The translations under genes and the position numbers were made by a program. Source: Embleya sp040629175 (GTDB lineage Bacteria > Actinomycetota > Actinomycetes > Streptomycetales > Streptomycetaceae). Taken from it: 64,000 bases of DNA. Below are positions 1 through 8,400 of the stretch, in pieces (within the stretch, counting starts at the first letter, position 1; each line of letters begins with the position of its first letter). The DNA is taken from contig NZ_JBEXUX010000012.1 of assembly GCF_040629175.1 (NCBI RefSeq), forward strand, positions 62,001-126,000, given 5' to 3'. The notes below the pieces were generated by a model, which was not told the origin of the DNA, made no database searches, and saw only the letters and a program-made list of their open reading frames with translations.

Positions 1-181
1 GCTGGCCGTTCCCGAACCGAGGCCGCTGCACCCGCTGGACCACGCCGGTGACGCGCCGGCCACCCTGCATCCGGGCGTCTGGTATCTCGCGGTGGGTGTT
101 CGAGACGGCGGCGTCGTCATCGATCTCGACGGCCTACAGGGCCTGTTGACCGATCTGACGGGTGTTCAGCGCGGCGAGTAG
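1..181 (+). CDS. C-terminal end of a membrane-protein paralog (5' partial)
   Basis: Open frame entering from the left edge and ending at TAG 179-181; only the last 59 residues are visible. They align with the C-terminal domain of the next gene: VP.PRPL against VPDSRPM, GVWYLAV in both, then a short acidic strand and endings GVQRGE against GIQRS. It is therefore the tail of a tandem paralog of the gene at 362-1246. That gene has membrane helices and a Pro/Gly/Gln-rich linker before this domain, and this one probably does too, but that part is outside the window. Function unknown. Confidence 0.75.
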   Translation, partial: LAVPEPRPLHPLDHAGDAPATLHPGVWYLAVGVRDGGVVIDLDGLQGLLTDLTGVQRGE

Positions 182-225
182 ACATCTTCGAGAAAATGCC
201 CCCATACGGCGCGTCGTGTGGGGCC

Positions 226-262
226 GGGACACAGATCGTTCCCTCGTCTGGCACAGTGTCCC
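226..262 (+). terminator. Possible terminator hairpin
   Basis: Inverted arms GGGACAC (226-232) and GTGTCCC (256-262) with a 23-base loop, 45 bases after the stop of the first gene. The long loop and lack of a T-tract make this weak. The rest of 182-361 shows only the ribosome binding site of the next gene. Confidence 0.3.
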
Positions 263-361
263 CGGACCAATGCACCGAGGACGCGCGGGGGCGACGTCGG
301 TGGCACGACATGGGTCGCCCCCGTACGCTGTCGGCGCCCATCCCCCTCGGGAGGAGTATTA

Positions 362-1246
362 GTGGACGTCAGAAAGCTTTCGCGTGGCGACGCGGTCATC
401 GGGGTCGCCGCCGTGCTCATCTTCATCTTCTCGTTCCTGAACTACGTCAAGTCGACGCGTTCGTCCGATGGTGTCAACGCGTGGTCGTCGCACCTCGCGC
501 CGACCCTCTTCGCCGTGGTCCTCACGCCGATCATCGCGGCCGTCCTGTTCATCCTCGGTGGCCTGCTCCCGCAGCTCCAGGACAAGCAGATCCTCGGTCT
601 GACCGCACGTCAGTGGGCGTTGCCGCTCACGATCCTGGCGCCGATCTCCGCGCTGTGGTCGATCGCGCAGGCGGACAGTGACCTCGGCATCGAGATGGGG
701 ATCGGTGGCATCTTCCTCATCCTGCTGGTCATCGTCCTCGTCGCGACGATGATCGCCACCACCGTGGCGCCCGCCCTCCAGGCGCCGCTGCTCGGCGCGG
801 CCGGCCCCGCGGCGGCCCCGCAGGGTCAGTACGGCGGCCCGCAGGGTCAGCAGCAGCAGTACGGCGGCGCGCCCTTCGGCGGCCCGCAGGGTCCCCAGGG
901 CCCCCAGGGTCCGCAGTCGTACGGCGGCGCCCCGCAGCAGGGCGGCTTCGGCGGCCCGGCGCCGCAGGGTCCGCAGGCCGGCTTCGGCGGCCCCGGCCCG
1001 CAGGGTCCGCAGGGCCCCGGCGGCATGCAGCAGCCCGCCCCCGGCGGCCAGGCACCCTTCCAGCCCTTCTGGTTCTCGGTGCCGGACTCGCGTCCGATGC
1101 TGGACGAGCACACCAACCAGGAGAAGGGCGTCCTGAACACGGGCGTCTGGTACCTGGCGGTGGCCGAGCACCCCAACGGCCTGCTGGTCGAGGTCGACAA
1201 CGTGCGCGGCGTGCTCCAGAACACGATCGGCATCCAGCGCTCGTGA
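362..1246 (+). CDS. Membrane protein with Pro/Gly/Gln-rich linker and conserved C-terminal domain
   Basis: 294 residues from GTG 362, chosen because GGGAGGAG (349-356) sits five bases upstream; an in-frame opening to 218 lacks such a site. Four hydrophobic segments are visible near residues 11-28, 48-68, 86-100 and 113-135. A low-complexity linker of GGPQGPQGPQ-type repeats follows (about 150-240), then a compact C-terminal domain (about 240-294) containing GVWYLAV. The linker resembles the disordered Pro/Gln-rich tails of some actinobacterial membrane proteins. No catalytic motif is seen. The C-terminal domain is shared with the truncated gene just upstream, so the two form a tandem duplication. 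Function unknown; a role in the envelope is inference from topology. Confidence 0.8.
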   Translation: MDVRKLSRGDAVIGVAAVLIFIFSFLNYVKSTRSSDGVNAWSSHLAPTLFAVVLTPIIAAVLFILGGLLPQLQDKQILGLTARQWALPLTILAPISALWSIAQADSDLGIEMGIGGIFLILLVIVLVATMIATTVAPALQAPLLGAAGPAAAPQGQYGGPQGQQQQYGGAPFGGPQGPQGPQGPQSYGGAPQQGGFGGPAPQGPQAGFGGPGPQGPQGPGGMQQPAPGGQAPFQPFWFSVPDSRPMLDEHTNQEKGVLNTGVWYLAVAEHPNGLLVEVDNVRGVLQNTIGIQRS

Positions 1247-1298
1247 CACCGGTGCTCCCGAGGAACCGGTAGTACCGAGACACCGCGACTCGGCAATA

Positions 1299-1335
1299 CG
1301 ACAGGGCGTCGTCCACATCGGACGGCGCCCTGTCG
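1299..1335 (+). terminator. Strong terminator hairpin
   Basis: 16-bp stem 1299-1314 / 1320-1335 with one G-T pair and loop ACATC, 52 bases after the stop of the membrane-protein gene. It separates that gene from the KstR-controlled oxidoreductase. Confidence 0.8.
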
Positions 1336-1380
1336 CATGCCCGGAGCGGGCGCCCGAGGGGAGGCGGCCTCCCAGGAAAG

Positions 1381-1394
1381 TAAAACGTGTTCTA
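1381..1394. promoter_or_regulatory. KstR-type operator before the LLM oxidoreductase
   Basis: TAAAACGTGTTCTA fits the published mycobacterial KstR motif TnnAACnnGTTnnA at every fixed position. It lies 45 bases before the start of the oxidoreductase gene, where a repressor would act. A KstR-like regulator is encoded at 8401-9006. Confidence 0.7.
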
Positions 1395-1438
1395 GTCTGC
1401 GGAGGCGATTCGCCGTGCTACTCCGTGGAGGTAACGCC

Positions 1439-2452
1439 ATGAGGCTGGGTCTGACGTTCGGATACTGGGGCCGAGGCCCGTCCGCAGGCTTCGTCGAGTC
1501 GGCCCAAAAGGCCGAGCAACTCGGGTTCGACGCGGTGTGGACCGCCGAGTCCTGGGGCTCGGACGCCTTCACGCCGCTGACCTGGATCGCCGCCCACACC
1601 TCACGCATCAAGCTGGGCACGGCGGTGACCCAGATGACCGCACGCACGCCCACCGCGACCGCGATGCACGCGCTGACTCTGGACCACCTCTCCGGCGGCC
1701 GGGTGATCCTGGGCCTGGGGCTCTCCGGCCCGCAGGTGGTCGAGGGCTGGTACGGACGGCCGTTCCCGAAGAGCCCGCTGACCTTCACCCGCGAATACGT
1801 GGACGTGATCCGCCAGGTGTTGCGCCGGGAGGGACCGGTGGTCGCCGAAGGCCGCTACGCCCGCCACCCCTACACCGGCGAGGACGGCAGCGGACTGGGC
1901 AAGTCGCTCAAGTCGATCACCCACCCGCTGCGGGCCGATCTGCCGATCTTCCTCGGCGCCGAGGGGCCGAAGAACGTGCACCTGACCACGCAGATCGCGG
2001 ACGGCTGGTTGCCCCTGCACTGGGCGCCGACCCGCCCCGAGGTGTACGCGGACGCCCTGCGCGACAAGCCGGCCGGCTTCCGGATCGCGCCGATGGTGCA
2101 GGTGGCCCTCGGCGACGACGTCGAACAGGCGATGTACCCGATCAAGGCGGCGATGGGCTTCTACGTCGGCGGCATGGGCGCAAAAAACAAGAACTTCCAC
2201 GCCGACCTGATGCGGCGGTTCGGCTACGCCGACGAGGCGGACCGGATCCAGGAGTTGTTCATGGCCGGCAAGCGGGACGAGGCGATCGCCGCCGTCCCGA
2301 GCGCCTTCGTCGACGAGATCGCGCTGGTCGGCCCGGCGGCCCGAATCCGCGAGCGCTTCACCACCTGGGCCGCCGACCCGCACGTCACCGACATGATCGT
2401 CACCACCCGCAACCTGGAGGCCCTCGAACTCCTGGCCGAACTCGCCACCTGA
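1439..2452 (+). CDS. LLM-class, probably F420-dependent oxidoreductase
   Basis: 337 residues. Start ATG 1439 follows GGAGG (1427-1431). The protein has the luciferase-like TIM-barrel pattern: an N-terminal strand MRLGLTFGYWG, then AEQLGFDAVWTAESWG, the barrel segment IKLGTAVTQ, a LSGGRVILGLG motif and IFLGAEGPKNVHL. This family uses reduced F420 or flavin to reduce or oxidise small substrates. Similar F420-type LLM proteins belong to the KstR (sterol) regulon of mycobacteria, and the operator at 1381-1394 supports membership in an equivalent regulon here. The substrate is unknown. It is a single-gene unit, convergent with the pseudokinase gene. Confidence 0.88.
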   Translation: MRLGLTFGYWGRGPSAGFVESAQKAEQLGFDAVWTAESWGSDAFTPLTWIAAHTSRIKLGTAVTQMTARTPTATAMHALTLDHLSGGRVILGLGLSGPQVVEGWYGRPFPKSPLTFTREYVDVIRQVLRREGPVVAEGRYARHPYTGEDGSGLGKSLKSITHPLRADLPIFLGAEGPKNVHLTTQIADGWLPLHWAPTRPEVYADALRDKPAGFRIAPMVQVALGDDVEQAMYPIKAAMGFYVGGMGAKNKNFHADLMRRFGYADEADRIQELFMAGKRDEAIAAVPSAFVDEIALVGPAARIRERFTTWAADPHVTDMIVTTRNLEALELLAELAT

Positions 2453-2459
2453 GCACCGG

Positions 2460-2500
2460 GAGCGGCCGGGCCGCCGATCCACCCGCCGGCCCCGCCGCTC
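2460..2500. terminator. Probable bidirectional terminator
   Basis: 13-bp stem with one mismatch, 2460-2472 / 2488-2500, between the convergent stops at 2452 and 2535. Confidence 0.5.
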
Positions 2501-2534
2501 CACCGCCCACCCCGGTCAGGGGCCCGGACAGGGC

Positions 2535-4343
2535 CTAGGGCAACGGCGCCATGCACAGTTCCTGATTGCGCGACGGCAACGGGTAGTAGACCGGCGAACG
2601 ACCCGGGCAACTGGTCGCGTTCGTGGCGGCCAGCGGGTGCACCTCGTCGATCCGCAGGCGGCCCTGGCGATCCGGCGGGAGGGGGCCCTGGCACGCGACC
2701 AGCGAGGCCAGGAAGGCCCATTGCCGGCCGTCGCGCGTCTCCGCGGGCACACACTCGCCCGGGTGGAAGACCCGCTCCAGGCACAGCGCGACCACGCCGG
2801 GGGTAGTCGGCCAGCGACTGCGCCCGTCGGTGCTCATACAGTCCGTCGTGCCGGCGCCGGCCGAGGTACGCGCCAACACCCGCTGCCGCGCCGCCGGGTC
2901 CTCGCAGGGCAAGGTGCGAAACGCGGCGGGTCGCCATCCCGGCGTGCCGTCGCTCGCGAAGTCCACACACGCGCCCACCGGGGCGCTCGCCACGAACGCG
3001 GCGATCGGATCGGTCGGCGCGCCGGAGGAACGAGCATCGGCCGCACCCGCCTTGCCCCGATCCCGGTCCTCGCGTCCACGCTCGTAGGCGACACCGCCGA
3101 ACAGGCCGCCCACCAGGGCGATCACCACGAGCACGGCGACCAGCCACCAGCCGGCCCCGCCACCCTCGTGCGGCTCGGGCGGGGCGGGCAGGTCGTAGGT
3201 GTCCGGCCGATCGTCGCTGTCGTCGATGCGCGGCACCATCGCCTCGACGATCCGGGCCAGTTGCATCGTCTCGGCGACCGCCGGCTCGTCGGCCGAGGCC
3301 CCGGCCGGCTCCGCCGCAGCAGGCTTCGTCGACGCTCCCGCGTCCGCCGGTTTCGCCTCGACCGGCTTGACCGGCTTGACCGGGCCGACCTTGTCACCGA
3401 CCGAACCCCCGTGCGCGGAACCGCCCTTCGCCTGGGCGTCGAGTCGATCGGCGAGCGGCACGGTCGGCGGGTCACCGACCAGGCGCCCGCGCCGGTGGTA
3501 CGCGTCGATCAGCTCCAACGCGGACCCCGGCAACCACGAGGCGGCGCCGTACGCCCCCCGACGATCCGCCGAATCCGGTGAATCCGCCGAATCCGCCGAA
3601 CCCGGTGAATCCAGCGCCACCTCGTCGAGCAGCGCACGCGGGGTCGGCCGATCCGCCGGGTCCCGGGCCAGACAGGAGCGGATCAGCGCGATCAACTCTT
3701 CCGGCACATCGGCCAGTTCCGGCTCGCCGGTGGCCACACTGCGTCGGATCGCCGCCTCGCCGGTACCGGAGTGCGGGGGCCGCCCGGTCGCCGCGAAGCA
3801 GAGCAGCGCGCCGAGCGCGTAGACATCGGACGCCGGCCCCGGGTCCTCGCCTCGGGCCTGCTCCGGCGCGAGGTAGCCGGGCGCGGCGAGCGGACTGCCC
3901 GCGCCCTCGATCCCGAATCCGGTCACCCTCGGCCCGTCCGAGGCCACCACGATCTGCGCCGGTCGCAGATCTCCGTGCGTCAGCGACGCCTGATGAATCG
4001 TCACCAGCCCCTCGGCGATCCCGGCGGCGAGCCACCGCACCGCGTCCGGCGGCAGCGGTCCGCACGAGATCACCAGGTCGCCGAGCGACGGCGCGGGCAC
4101 GTACACCGAGGCCACCCACGGATTGCGGGTCGCGCCACCGGCCGAGATCACCTCGATCACGCCGGGCCCGCGCACCTTCTGTGCCCGCTTGATGCCCTGC
4201 TGCTCGCCGTACAACATCCGCACGGCCATCGGCCGCCCGGCAGCGGTTCGCGCCAGATACACCCACCCGGGGCTGCCGGCGCCCAGCAATCCCACCACCG
4301 TGTAGGGACCTATTCGATCCCCCGGCTCCAACCCAGCCGCCAT
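2535..4343 (-). CDS. Membrane-anchored Ser/Thr kinase-fold protein, predicted pseudokinase
   Basis: 602 residues from ATG 4343 (GAGGG upstream). The kinase fold is clear: glycine loop GAGSPGWVYL (21-30), C-lobe HGDLRP (123-128), APE-like LAPEQARG, SDVYALG. The residues needed for phosphotransfer are changed: VAIK lysine is Arg42, the metal-binding Asn is Gln130, and DFG is GFG (142-144). A Ser/Asp/Ala/Pro-rich linker follows, then one membrane helix near 397-418. The C-terminal outer domain carries several Cys (CVDF, LPCED, TTDCM, ALCLE, GECVP, VACQG, TSCPG, LCMAP), suggesting disulfides. It probably acts as a sensor or scaffold rather than an enzyme. Nothing upstream on this strand is coupled to it. 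Confidence 0.85.
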   Translation of the reverse strand: MAAGLEPGDRIGPYTVVGLLGAGSPGWVYLARTAAGRPMAVRMLYGEQQGIKRAQKVRGPGVIEVISAGGATRNPWVASVYVPAPSLGDLVISCGPLPPDAVRWLAAGIAEGLVTIHQASLTHGDLRPAQIVVASDGPRVTGFGIEGAGSPLAAPGYLAPEQARGEDPGPASDVYALGALLCFAATGRPPHSGTGEAAIRRSVATGEPELADVPEELIALIRSCLARDPADRPTPRALLDEVALDSPGSADSADSPDSADRRGAYGAASWLPGSALELIDAYHRRGRLVGDPPTVPLADRLDAQAKGGSAHGGSVGDKVGPVKPVKPVEAKPADAGASTKPAAAEPAGASADEPAVAETMQLARIVEAMVPRIDDSDDRPDTYDLPAPPEPHEGGGAGWWLVAVLVVIALVGGLFGGVAYERGREDRDRGKAGAADARSSGAPTDPIAAFVASAPVGACVDFASDGTPGWRPAAFRTLPCEDPAARQRVLARTSAGAGTTDCMSTDGRSRWPTTPGVVALCLERVFHPGECVPAETRDGRQWAFLASLVACQGPLPPDRQGRLRIDEVHPLAATNATSCPGRSPVYYPLPSRNQELCMAPLP

Positions 4344-4474
4344 ACCCACCCTCGTCACGCGAGTCGCCCAGCCCCCCACGCGAACCCTATTGCCGCCACG
4401 ACCTGCCCCAACAACCGAGCGCACCGCCCCCACTCGTCACCCAAGCAAGAACAGCCCACCCGAAGCCGGCAACC

Positions 4475-4817
4475 CAGCCCGCCCCCACTCAAGGACAAGC
4501 CCGCAAACCACCCCACACACCCCCAAGCCAAGCAAAACCAGCCCGCCCGACACCTGAGGACAAGCCCGAAACCCGCCCCATCACGCCCAAGCCAAACAAC
4601 CCCAGCCCGTCCGGCGCCTGAGGACAAGCCTGCAACCCGCGCCATCACACCCGAGCCAAGCAAAACCAGCCCGTCCGGCGCCTGAGGACAAGCCTGCAAC
4701 CCGCGCCATCACACCCGAGCCAAGCAAAACCAGCCCGTCCGGCGCCTGAGGACAAGCCCGAAACCCGCGCCATCACACCCGAGCCAAACAACCCCAGCCC
4801 GTCCGGCGCCTGAGGAC
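4475..4817. repeat. 64-bp intergenic tandem repeat array, about 5.4 copies
   Basis: The core CAGCCCGTCCGGCGCCTGAG recurs at 4475 and 4539 (both degenerate), 4603, 4667, 4731 and 4795 with an exact 64-base step. Between cores the unit carries GACAAGCC, a CCCGCGCCATCACACC block and GAGCCAAG. The period is not a multiple of three, so the array is not coding. It fills nearly all of the gap between two minus-strand genes. The GTCCGGCG...TGAGGA core resembles a dispersed intergenic repeat I recognise from Streptomyces genomes. The rest of the gap (4344-4474) is C-rich and shows no gene. Confidence 0.9.
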
Positions 4818-4824
4818 CCCCGGC

Positions 4825-5958
4825 TCAGACCCCGTCCACACACAGCTCCGACCCACACCGCACCTGAGCCGGATCCAGCCCCACCGGCAGGAAATCCCCC
4901 TCGAACGCCGAAGCCGCCCCGCCGAACACCGCCGTCGTGGCCGGCTCCCCACCCAACACGGCGGTAGCCAAAATCATCGCGCCCGCCGTCCACGCGGTCC
5001 GCTCCACCGGCCAGATCGCATCGTCCTCGAACACGTACCCGGTCCAGTACAGCCCGTCCTCGTGCCGCAGCCGCTGGATCCACGAGACGATCTCCACCGC
5101 CCGGTCGCTCTCCCCCAACGCCCAGAGCGCGATGGCCAGTTCGCAGCTCTCCGCGCCGGTGACCCAGGGCCGGTCGGAGACACACCGCACGCCCAGCTCC
5201 GGCACCACGAAGGTGTCCCAGCCGGCCTTGATCCGTTCGTCCGCCGCCGGCCCCCGCAGCGCGGTGCCCAGGATCGGGTAGTACCAGTCCATCGAGTATC
5301 GGTTCTTGTCCAGGAACCGCTCGGGATGCGATACCACCGCATGGCCCAACCGCCCCGCGGCCAACTCCCAGTCCGGCTGCGGCTCGCCGAGGTGCTCGGC
5401 GATCGCCAGCGCACACCGCAGCGCCTGGTACATGCTCGCCGACCCGGTGAGCAACGCGTCCGGCACCGGCACGCCGTGTTCGTCGCGCTTCCAGCGGATC
5501 TCCCCGCCGGGCGCCTGGAGATCGAGGATGAAGCCCATCGCCGCGCGCAGCTTCGGCCACATCCGAACCAGGAACTCCTCGCTCCCGGTGAGCAGATGGT
5601 GGTGCCACAGGCCAACCGCCAGGTAGGCCGTGAAGTTGGCCTCCTTGTTGCGATCGGTCACCACGCCGTCCACGTACGCGGCGTACCACGAGCCGTCCCG
5701 CTCCTGCCGACTCGCCAGCCAGCGATACGCCCGCTCGGCCTCGTCGTGCCGGCCGGCCACGTCGAGCGCCATCGCGGCCTCGGTGTGGTCCCACGGGTCC
5801 AGGTGTCCGCCGACGAACCACGGGATCGACCCGTCCGGTCGCTGTACGGCGGCGATCCCGTCGATCGTCACGGCCACCTGGTCGAGCGTCAACACGCCTT
5901 CCAGGGCCAGCAGTTCGAGCGCGGGCTCGGAGCCGCGACGGCGGCCCGCGACGCTCAC
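4825..5958 (-). CDS. Prenyltransferase / alpha-alpha toroid repeat protein
   Basis: 377 residues from GTG 5958, which overlaps the stop of the upstream methyltransferase gene as GTGA. The protein is a chain of helical repeats with QRPDGSIPW, QERDGSWYAAY, a central HHHLLTGSEEFLVRMWP block, DRPWVTGAESCELAIAL and WTGYVFEDDAIWPVERTAWTAG. This is the pattern of six-hairpin / squalene-cyclase-like alpha-alpha barrels, annotated either as prenyltransferase or as glycoside-hydrolase-like. No DxDD or DDxxD motif typical of terpene cyclases is seen, so the activity is open. Coupling to a methyltransferase and GT4 glycosyltransferase suggests work on a lipid- or sugar-linked substrate. Confidence 0.8.
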   Translation of the reverse strand: MSVAGRRRGSEPALELLALEGVLTLDQVAVTIDGIAAVQRPDGSIPWFVGGHLDPWDHTEAAMALDVAGRHDEAERAYRWLASRQERDGSWYAAYVDGVVTDRNKEANFTAYLAVGLWHHHLLTGSEEFLVRMWPKLRAAMGFILDLQAPGGEIRWKRDEHGVPVPDALLTGSASMYQALRCALAIAEHLGEPQPDWELAAGRLGHAVVSHPERFLDKNRYSMDWYYPILGTALRGPAADERIKAGWDTFVVPELGVRCVSDRPWVTGAESCELAIALWALGESDRAVEIVSWIQRLRHEDGLYWTGYVFEDDAIWPVERTAWTAGAMILATAVLGGEPATTAVFGGAASAFEGDFLPVGLDPAQVRCGSELCVDGV

Positions 5959-6722
5959 GCGCTCGCCCCGGCGAGGTCGCCGTCCGCGCCGGCCTCGGTC
6001 TCGCCGTGCGGCCGGGGCTTGGTCGCGTAGACCACCAGGCTCTTGCCGATCAGCGGGTCCAACGCCTTCTCCGCGAGGCGGGTGGCCAGCGGGCGCTTCA
6101 TGATGTCCCACACCAGGAGCTTGTGCCAGGCCCGGACCGGGAGCGCCTTGTCGTTGTCCACGCCCACCGCGCACTTGATCCACCAGTACGGCGAGTGCAG
6201 GGCGTGCGTGTGGTGGGTCCCGTACGGCCGGAGCCCGGACTCGCGGATCCGGGCCGCGAATTCGTCGCCCTTGTAGATCCGGATGTGCCCGCCCTCGACC
6301 TCGTGGTAGGCGTCCGACAGCGCCCAACAGATCTTCTCCGGCCCGTAGCGCGGCACGGTCATCGCGGCCAGGCCGCCCGGCTTGAGCACCCGGAACAGCT
6401 CGTTCAACACGCCCTTGTCGTCCGGGATGTGCTCCAGCACCTCGGAGATGATCACCCGGTCGAAGCTGTCGTCCGGGAACGGCAGCGCCAGCGCGTCCCC
6501 GACGAGCGCCTCGGCTCGCGCACCCTCGGGAACCTCACCGGCGGCCAGCATCGAGGCGAACATCGCGTCCACCTCGGCGATGTCCTTCGCGTTCTGATCG
6601 AGCGCGACCACGTCGGCGCCGCGCCGGTACGCCTCGAAGGCATGCCGGCCGCCACCACAACCCATGTCCAGGACCCGATCCCCCGGGGCCAGGGGAAAGC
6701 GGGAGAAATCCACGGTGAGCAA
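5955..6722 (-). CDS. Class I SAM-dependent methyltransferase
   Basis: 255 residues from TTG 6722 (GGAG nine bases upstream); GTG 6713 is the alternative. Motif I is VLDMGCGGGRHAFEA, motif II VVALDQN, post-motif I FPDDSFDRVIISEVLEHI, then LKPGGLAAMTVP, all standard for the Methyltransf_11 fold. The C-terminal half (HHTHALHSPYWWIKC and a basic amphipathic stretch) resembles methyltransferases acting at the membrane on sugar or lipid acceptors. Middle gene of a three-gene operon: 65 bases after the glycosyltransferase stop and GTGA-coupled to the toroid protein. Confidence 0.88.
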   Translation of the reverse strand: MLTVDFSRFPLAPGDRVLDMGCGGGRHAFEAYRRGADVVALDQNAKDIAEVDAMFASMLAAGEVPEGARAEALVGDALALPFPDDSFDRVIISEVLEHIPDDKGVLNELFRVLKPGGLAAMTVPRYGPEKICWALSDAYHEVEGGHIRIYKGDEFAARIRESGLRPYGTHHTHALHSPYWWIKCAVGVDNDKALPVRAWHKLLVWDIMKRPLATRLAEKALDPLIGKSLVVYATKPRPHGETEAGADGDLAGASA

Positions 6723-6787
6723 GTCGGCGACTCCGTCTCGTATTGCGCGAACCGGTTGCGGGGGCGGCCGGCGGGGATGGGCTGTGG

Positions 6788-8227
6788 TCAGCGGTTTGCG
6801 GATCCGACGCCGTGCGACGCGGGCGGCGGCAGCCGGCGGCCGAACGGCGAGCGGCCGAGCAGTACATCGCTCGCCCGTTCGGTGAGCCCGCGTCTACCGG
6901 GGCCGGCCGTGGTCGGCGCGGTGGGACCGGCCGCGAGTGCGGCCCGGTAGCTCTCCACGGTACGCACTGCCGTGTTGCGCCAGGTGAACCGCTCCAGCAC
7001 CCGGGCCCGGCCCGCCTCGGCCAGTCGGGCGCGCAGTTCGGGGTCCTCCAGCAACCGGGTGAGCGCGGCGCGCAGGGCCTCCGGGTCGCCCGGCGGCACC
7101 GCGAGGCAGGTCTCCCCGTCCGGGCCGGCGACCTCGGGGATCGCGCCGCCGGTGCTGGCCACGAGCGCGGTCCCGCAGGCCATCGCCTCGGCGGCGGGCA
7201 GCGAGAAGCCCTCGTAGAGCGAGGGCACGCAGGCGACCTCGGCGCTGCGGATCAGGTCGACCAGTTCGTCGTCGGTGAGTCCGGACACGAACCGGATCGC
7301 CGAGGTCAGGCCCAGCCGGTCGATCGCACGCAGCACCGGCCCGTCCCCCTTGGGACGGCCGACCACCACGAGTTCGACGTGGTCGTGGTCGGCGCGCAGC
7401 TTGGCGAGCGCCTCGACCAGGTGGATCAGGCCCTTGAGGGGGACGTCCGCGCTCGCGGTGGTGACGATCCGGCCGGGCACCTTGGCCACCGCGGGGTCCG
7501 GCGCGAACCGATCGGTGTCGGCGCCCACCGGGACCACGGTGACCCGGCTCGGCGAGACGCCGAGGTGGTCGACGATCTCCGCCTTGGAGGAGCCGGACAC
7601 GGTGAGCACGTCGCTCAGCCGCGCGGACACCCGCTTTTGCATGGTGGTGAACCCGTACCAGCGGTGCAGCGTGGCCTTGCGCCGCAGCGTGGTGGCCTCG
7701 CCGATCTCCAGCGCGCGGTCCACCGTGATCGGGTGGTGGATCGTGGTCACCAGCGGGAACCCGAGTCGGGGCAGCGCGAGTTGGCCGTAGCCCAGCGTCT
7801 GGTTGTCGTGCACGATGTCGAACTCGCCGCGCCGGGCCGCCAGGTGCCGCCACGCGCGCAGCGAGAAGGTGAGCGGCTCGGGGAAGCCTGCGGTCAGCAT
7901 GCCGCCGACCTCCAGGACGTCGATCCAGTCGCGGTATTCCTTCAACCCGGGCAGCCGGAACGGATCCGGGTCGCGATACAGGTCCAGGCTGGGCAGTGTG
8001 GTGAGCTTCACGCCCTCGTCCACGACCGCGTACGGCGGGCCGGAGATCACCTCGACCTCGTGGCCGAGCCGGGTGAGTTCGCGGGACAGGTGGCGGACGT
8101 AGACTCCCTGTCCGCCGCAGTACGGATCGCCGCGATACGCCAACAGGGCGATTCGCAGGGGTCGCTCCGGGGAGGTCCGCGCCGGGTCCACCCGGGCGTC
8201 CACGGCGGTTGCGGTCTCCCGGATCAC
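6788..8227 (-). CDS. Family 4 glycosyltransferase
   Basis: 479 residues from GTG 8227, with AGGGGG just upstream. GT-B fold: N-terminal LRIALLAYRGDPYCGGQGVYVRHL with the glycine loop for donor phosphate, VVPVGADTDRF in the linker, and donor-site motif PSLYEGFSLPAAEAMACG with the paired glutamates of the retaining GT4 family, followed by TGGAIPEV. First gene of an operon with the methyltransferase and toroid protein. Its promoter lies in the 173-base gap shared with the KstR-type regulator, where the 8277-8290 operator could affect both directions. The sugar and acceptor are unknown. The C-terminal 35 residues are basic and low in complexity. Confidence 0.9.
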   Translation of the reverse strand: MIRETATAVDARVDPARTSPERPLRIALLAYRGDPYCGGQGVYVRHLSRELTRLGHEVEVISGPPYAVVDEGVKLTTLPSLDLYRDPDPFRLPGLKEYRDWIDVLEVGGMLTAGFPEPLTFSLRAWRHLAARRGEFDIVHDNQTLGYGQLALPRLGFPLVTTIHHPITVDRALEIGEATTLRRKATLHRWYGFTTMQKRVSARLSDVLTVSGSSKAEIVDHLGVSPSRVTVVPVGADTDRFAPDPAVAKVPGRIVTTASADVPLKGLIHLVEALAKLRADHDHVELVVVGRPKGDGPVLRAIDRLGLTSAIRFVSGLTDDELVDLIRSAEVACVPSLYEGFSLPAAEAMACGTALVASTGGAIPEVAGPDGETCLAVPPGDPEALRAALTRLLEDPELRARLAEAGRARVLERFTWRNTAVRTVESYRAALAAGPTAPTTAGPGRRGLTERASDVLLGRSPFGRRLPPPASHGVGSANR

Positions 8228-8276
8228 GAATGGCCCCCTATCGCTGCCCTCGTCGGAGCATAGTAGTCGCGTAATC

Positions 8277-8290
8277 TAGAACAAGTTTCA
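8277..8290. promoter_or_regulatory. KstR-type operator in the kstR/glycosyltransferase divergent promoter
   Basis: TAGAACAAGTTTCA matches TnnAACnnGTTnnA fully. It lies 110 bases before the regulator start and 50 bases before the glycosyltransferase start, consistent with autoregulation and possibly control of the divergent operon. Confidence 0.7.
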
Positions 8291-8400
8291 GTAACTGCTC
8301 GTCGGAGACCAGCCAAGATACCGCCGGGTACCCACCGCGACGGGCACCGCGTGACCCGTAACACACCGGCCGGCGAACCGCCGCGCACCGAGAGGCTGAC

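Noticed and set aside
4475..4817. CRISPR array
   Set aside because: The 64-bp units are repeated throughout, with no unique spacers between short repeats, and there are no cas genes.
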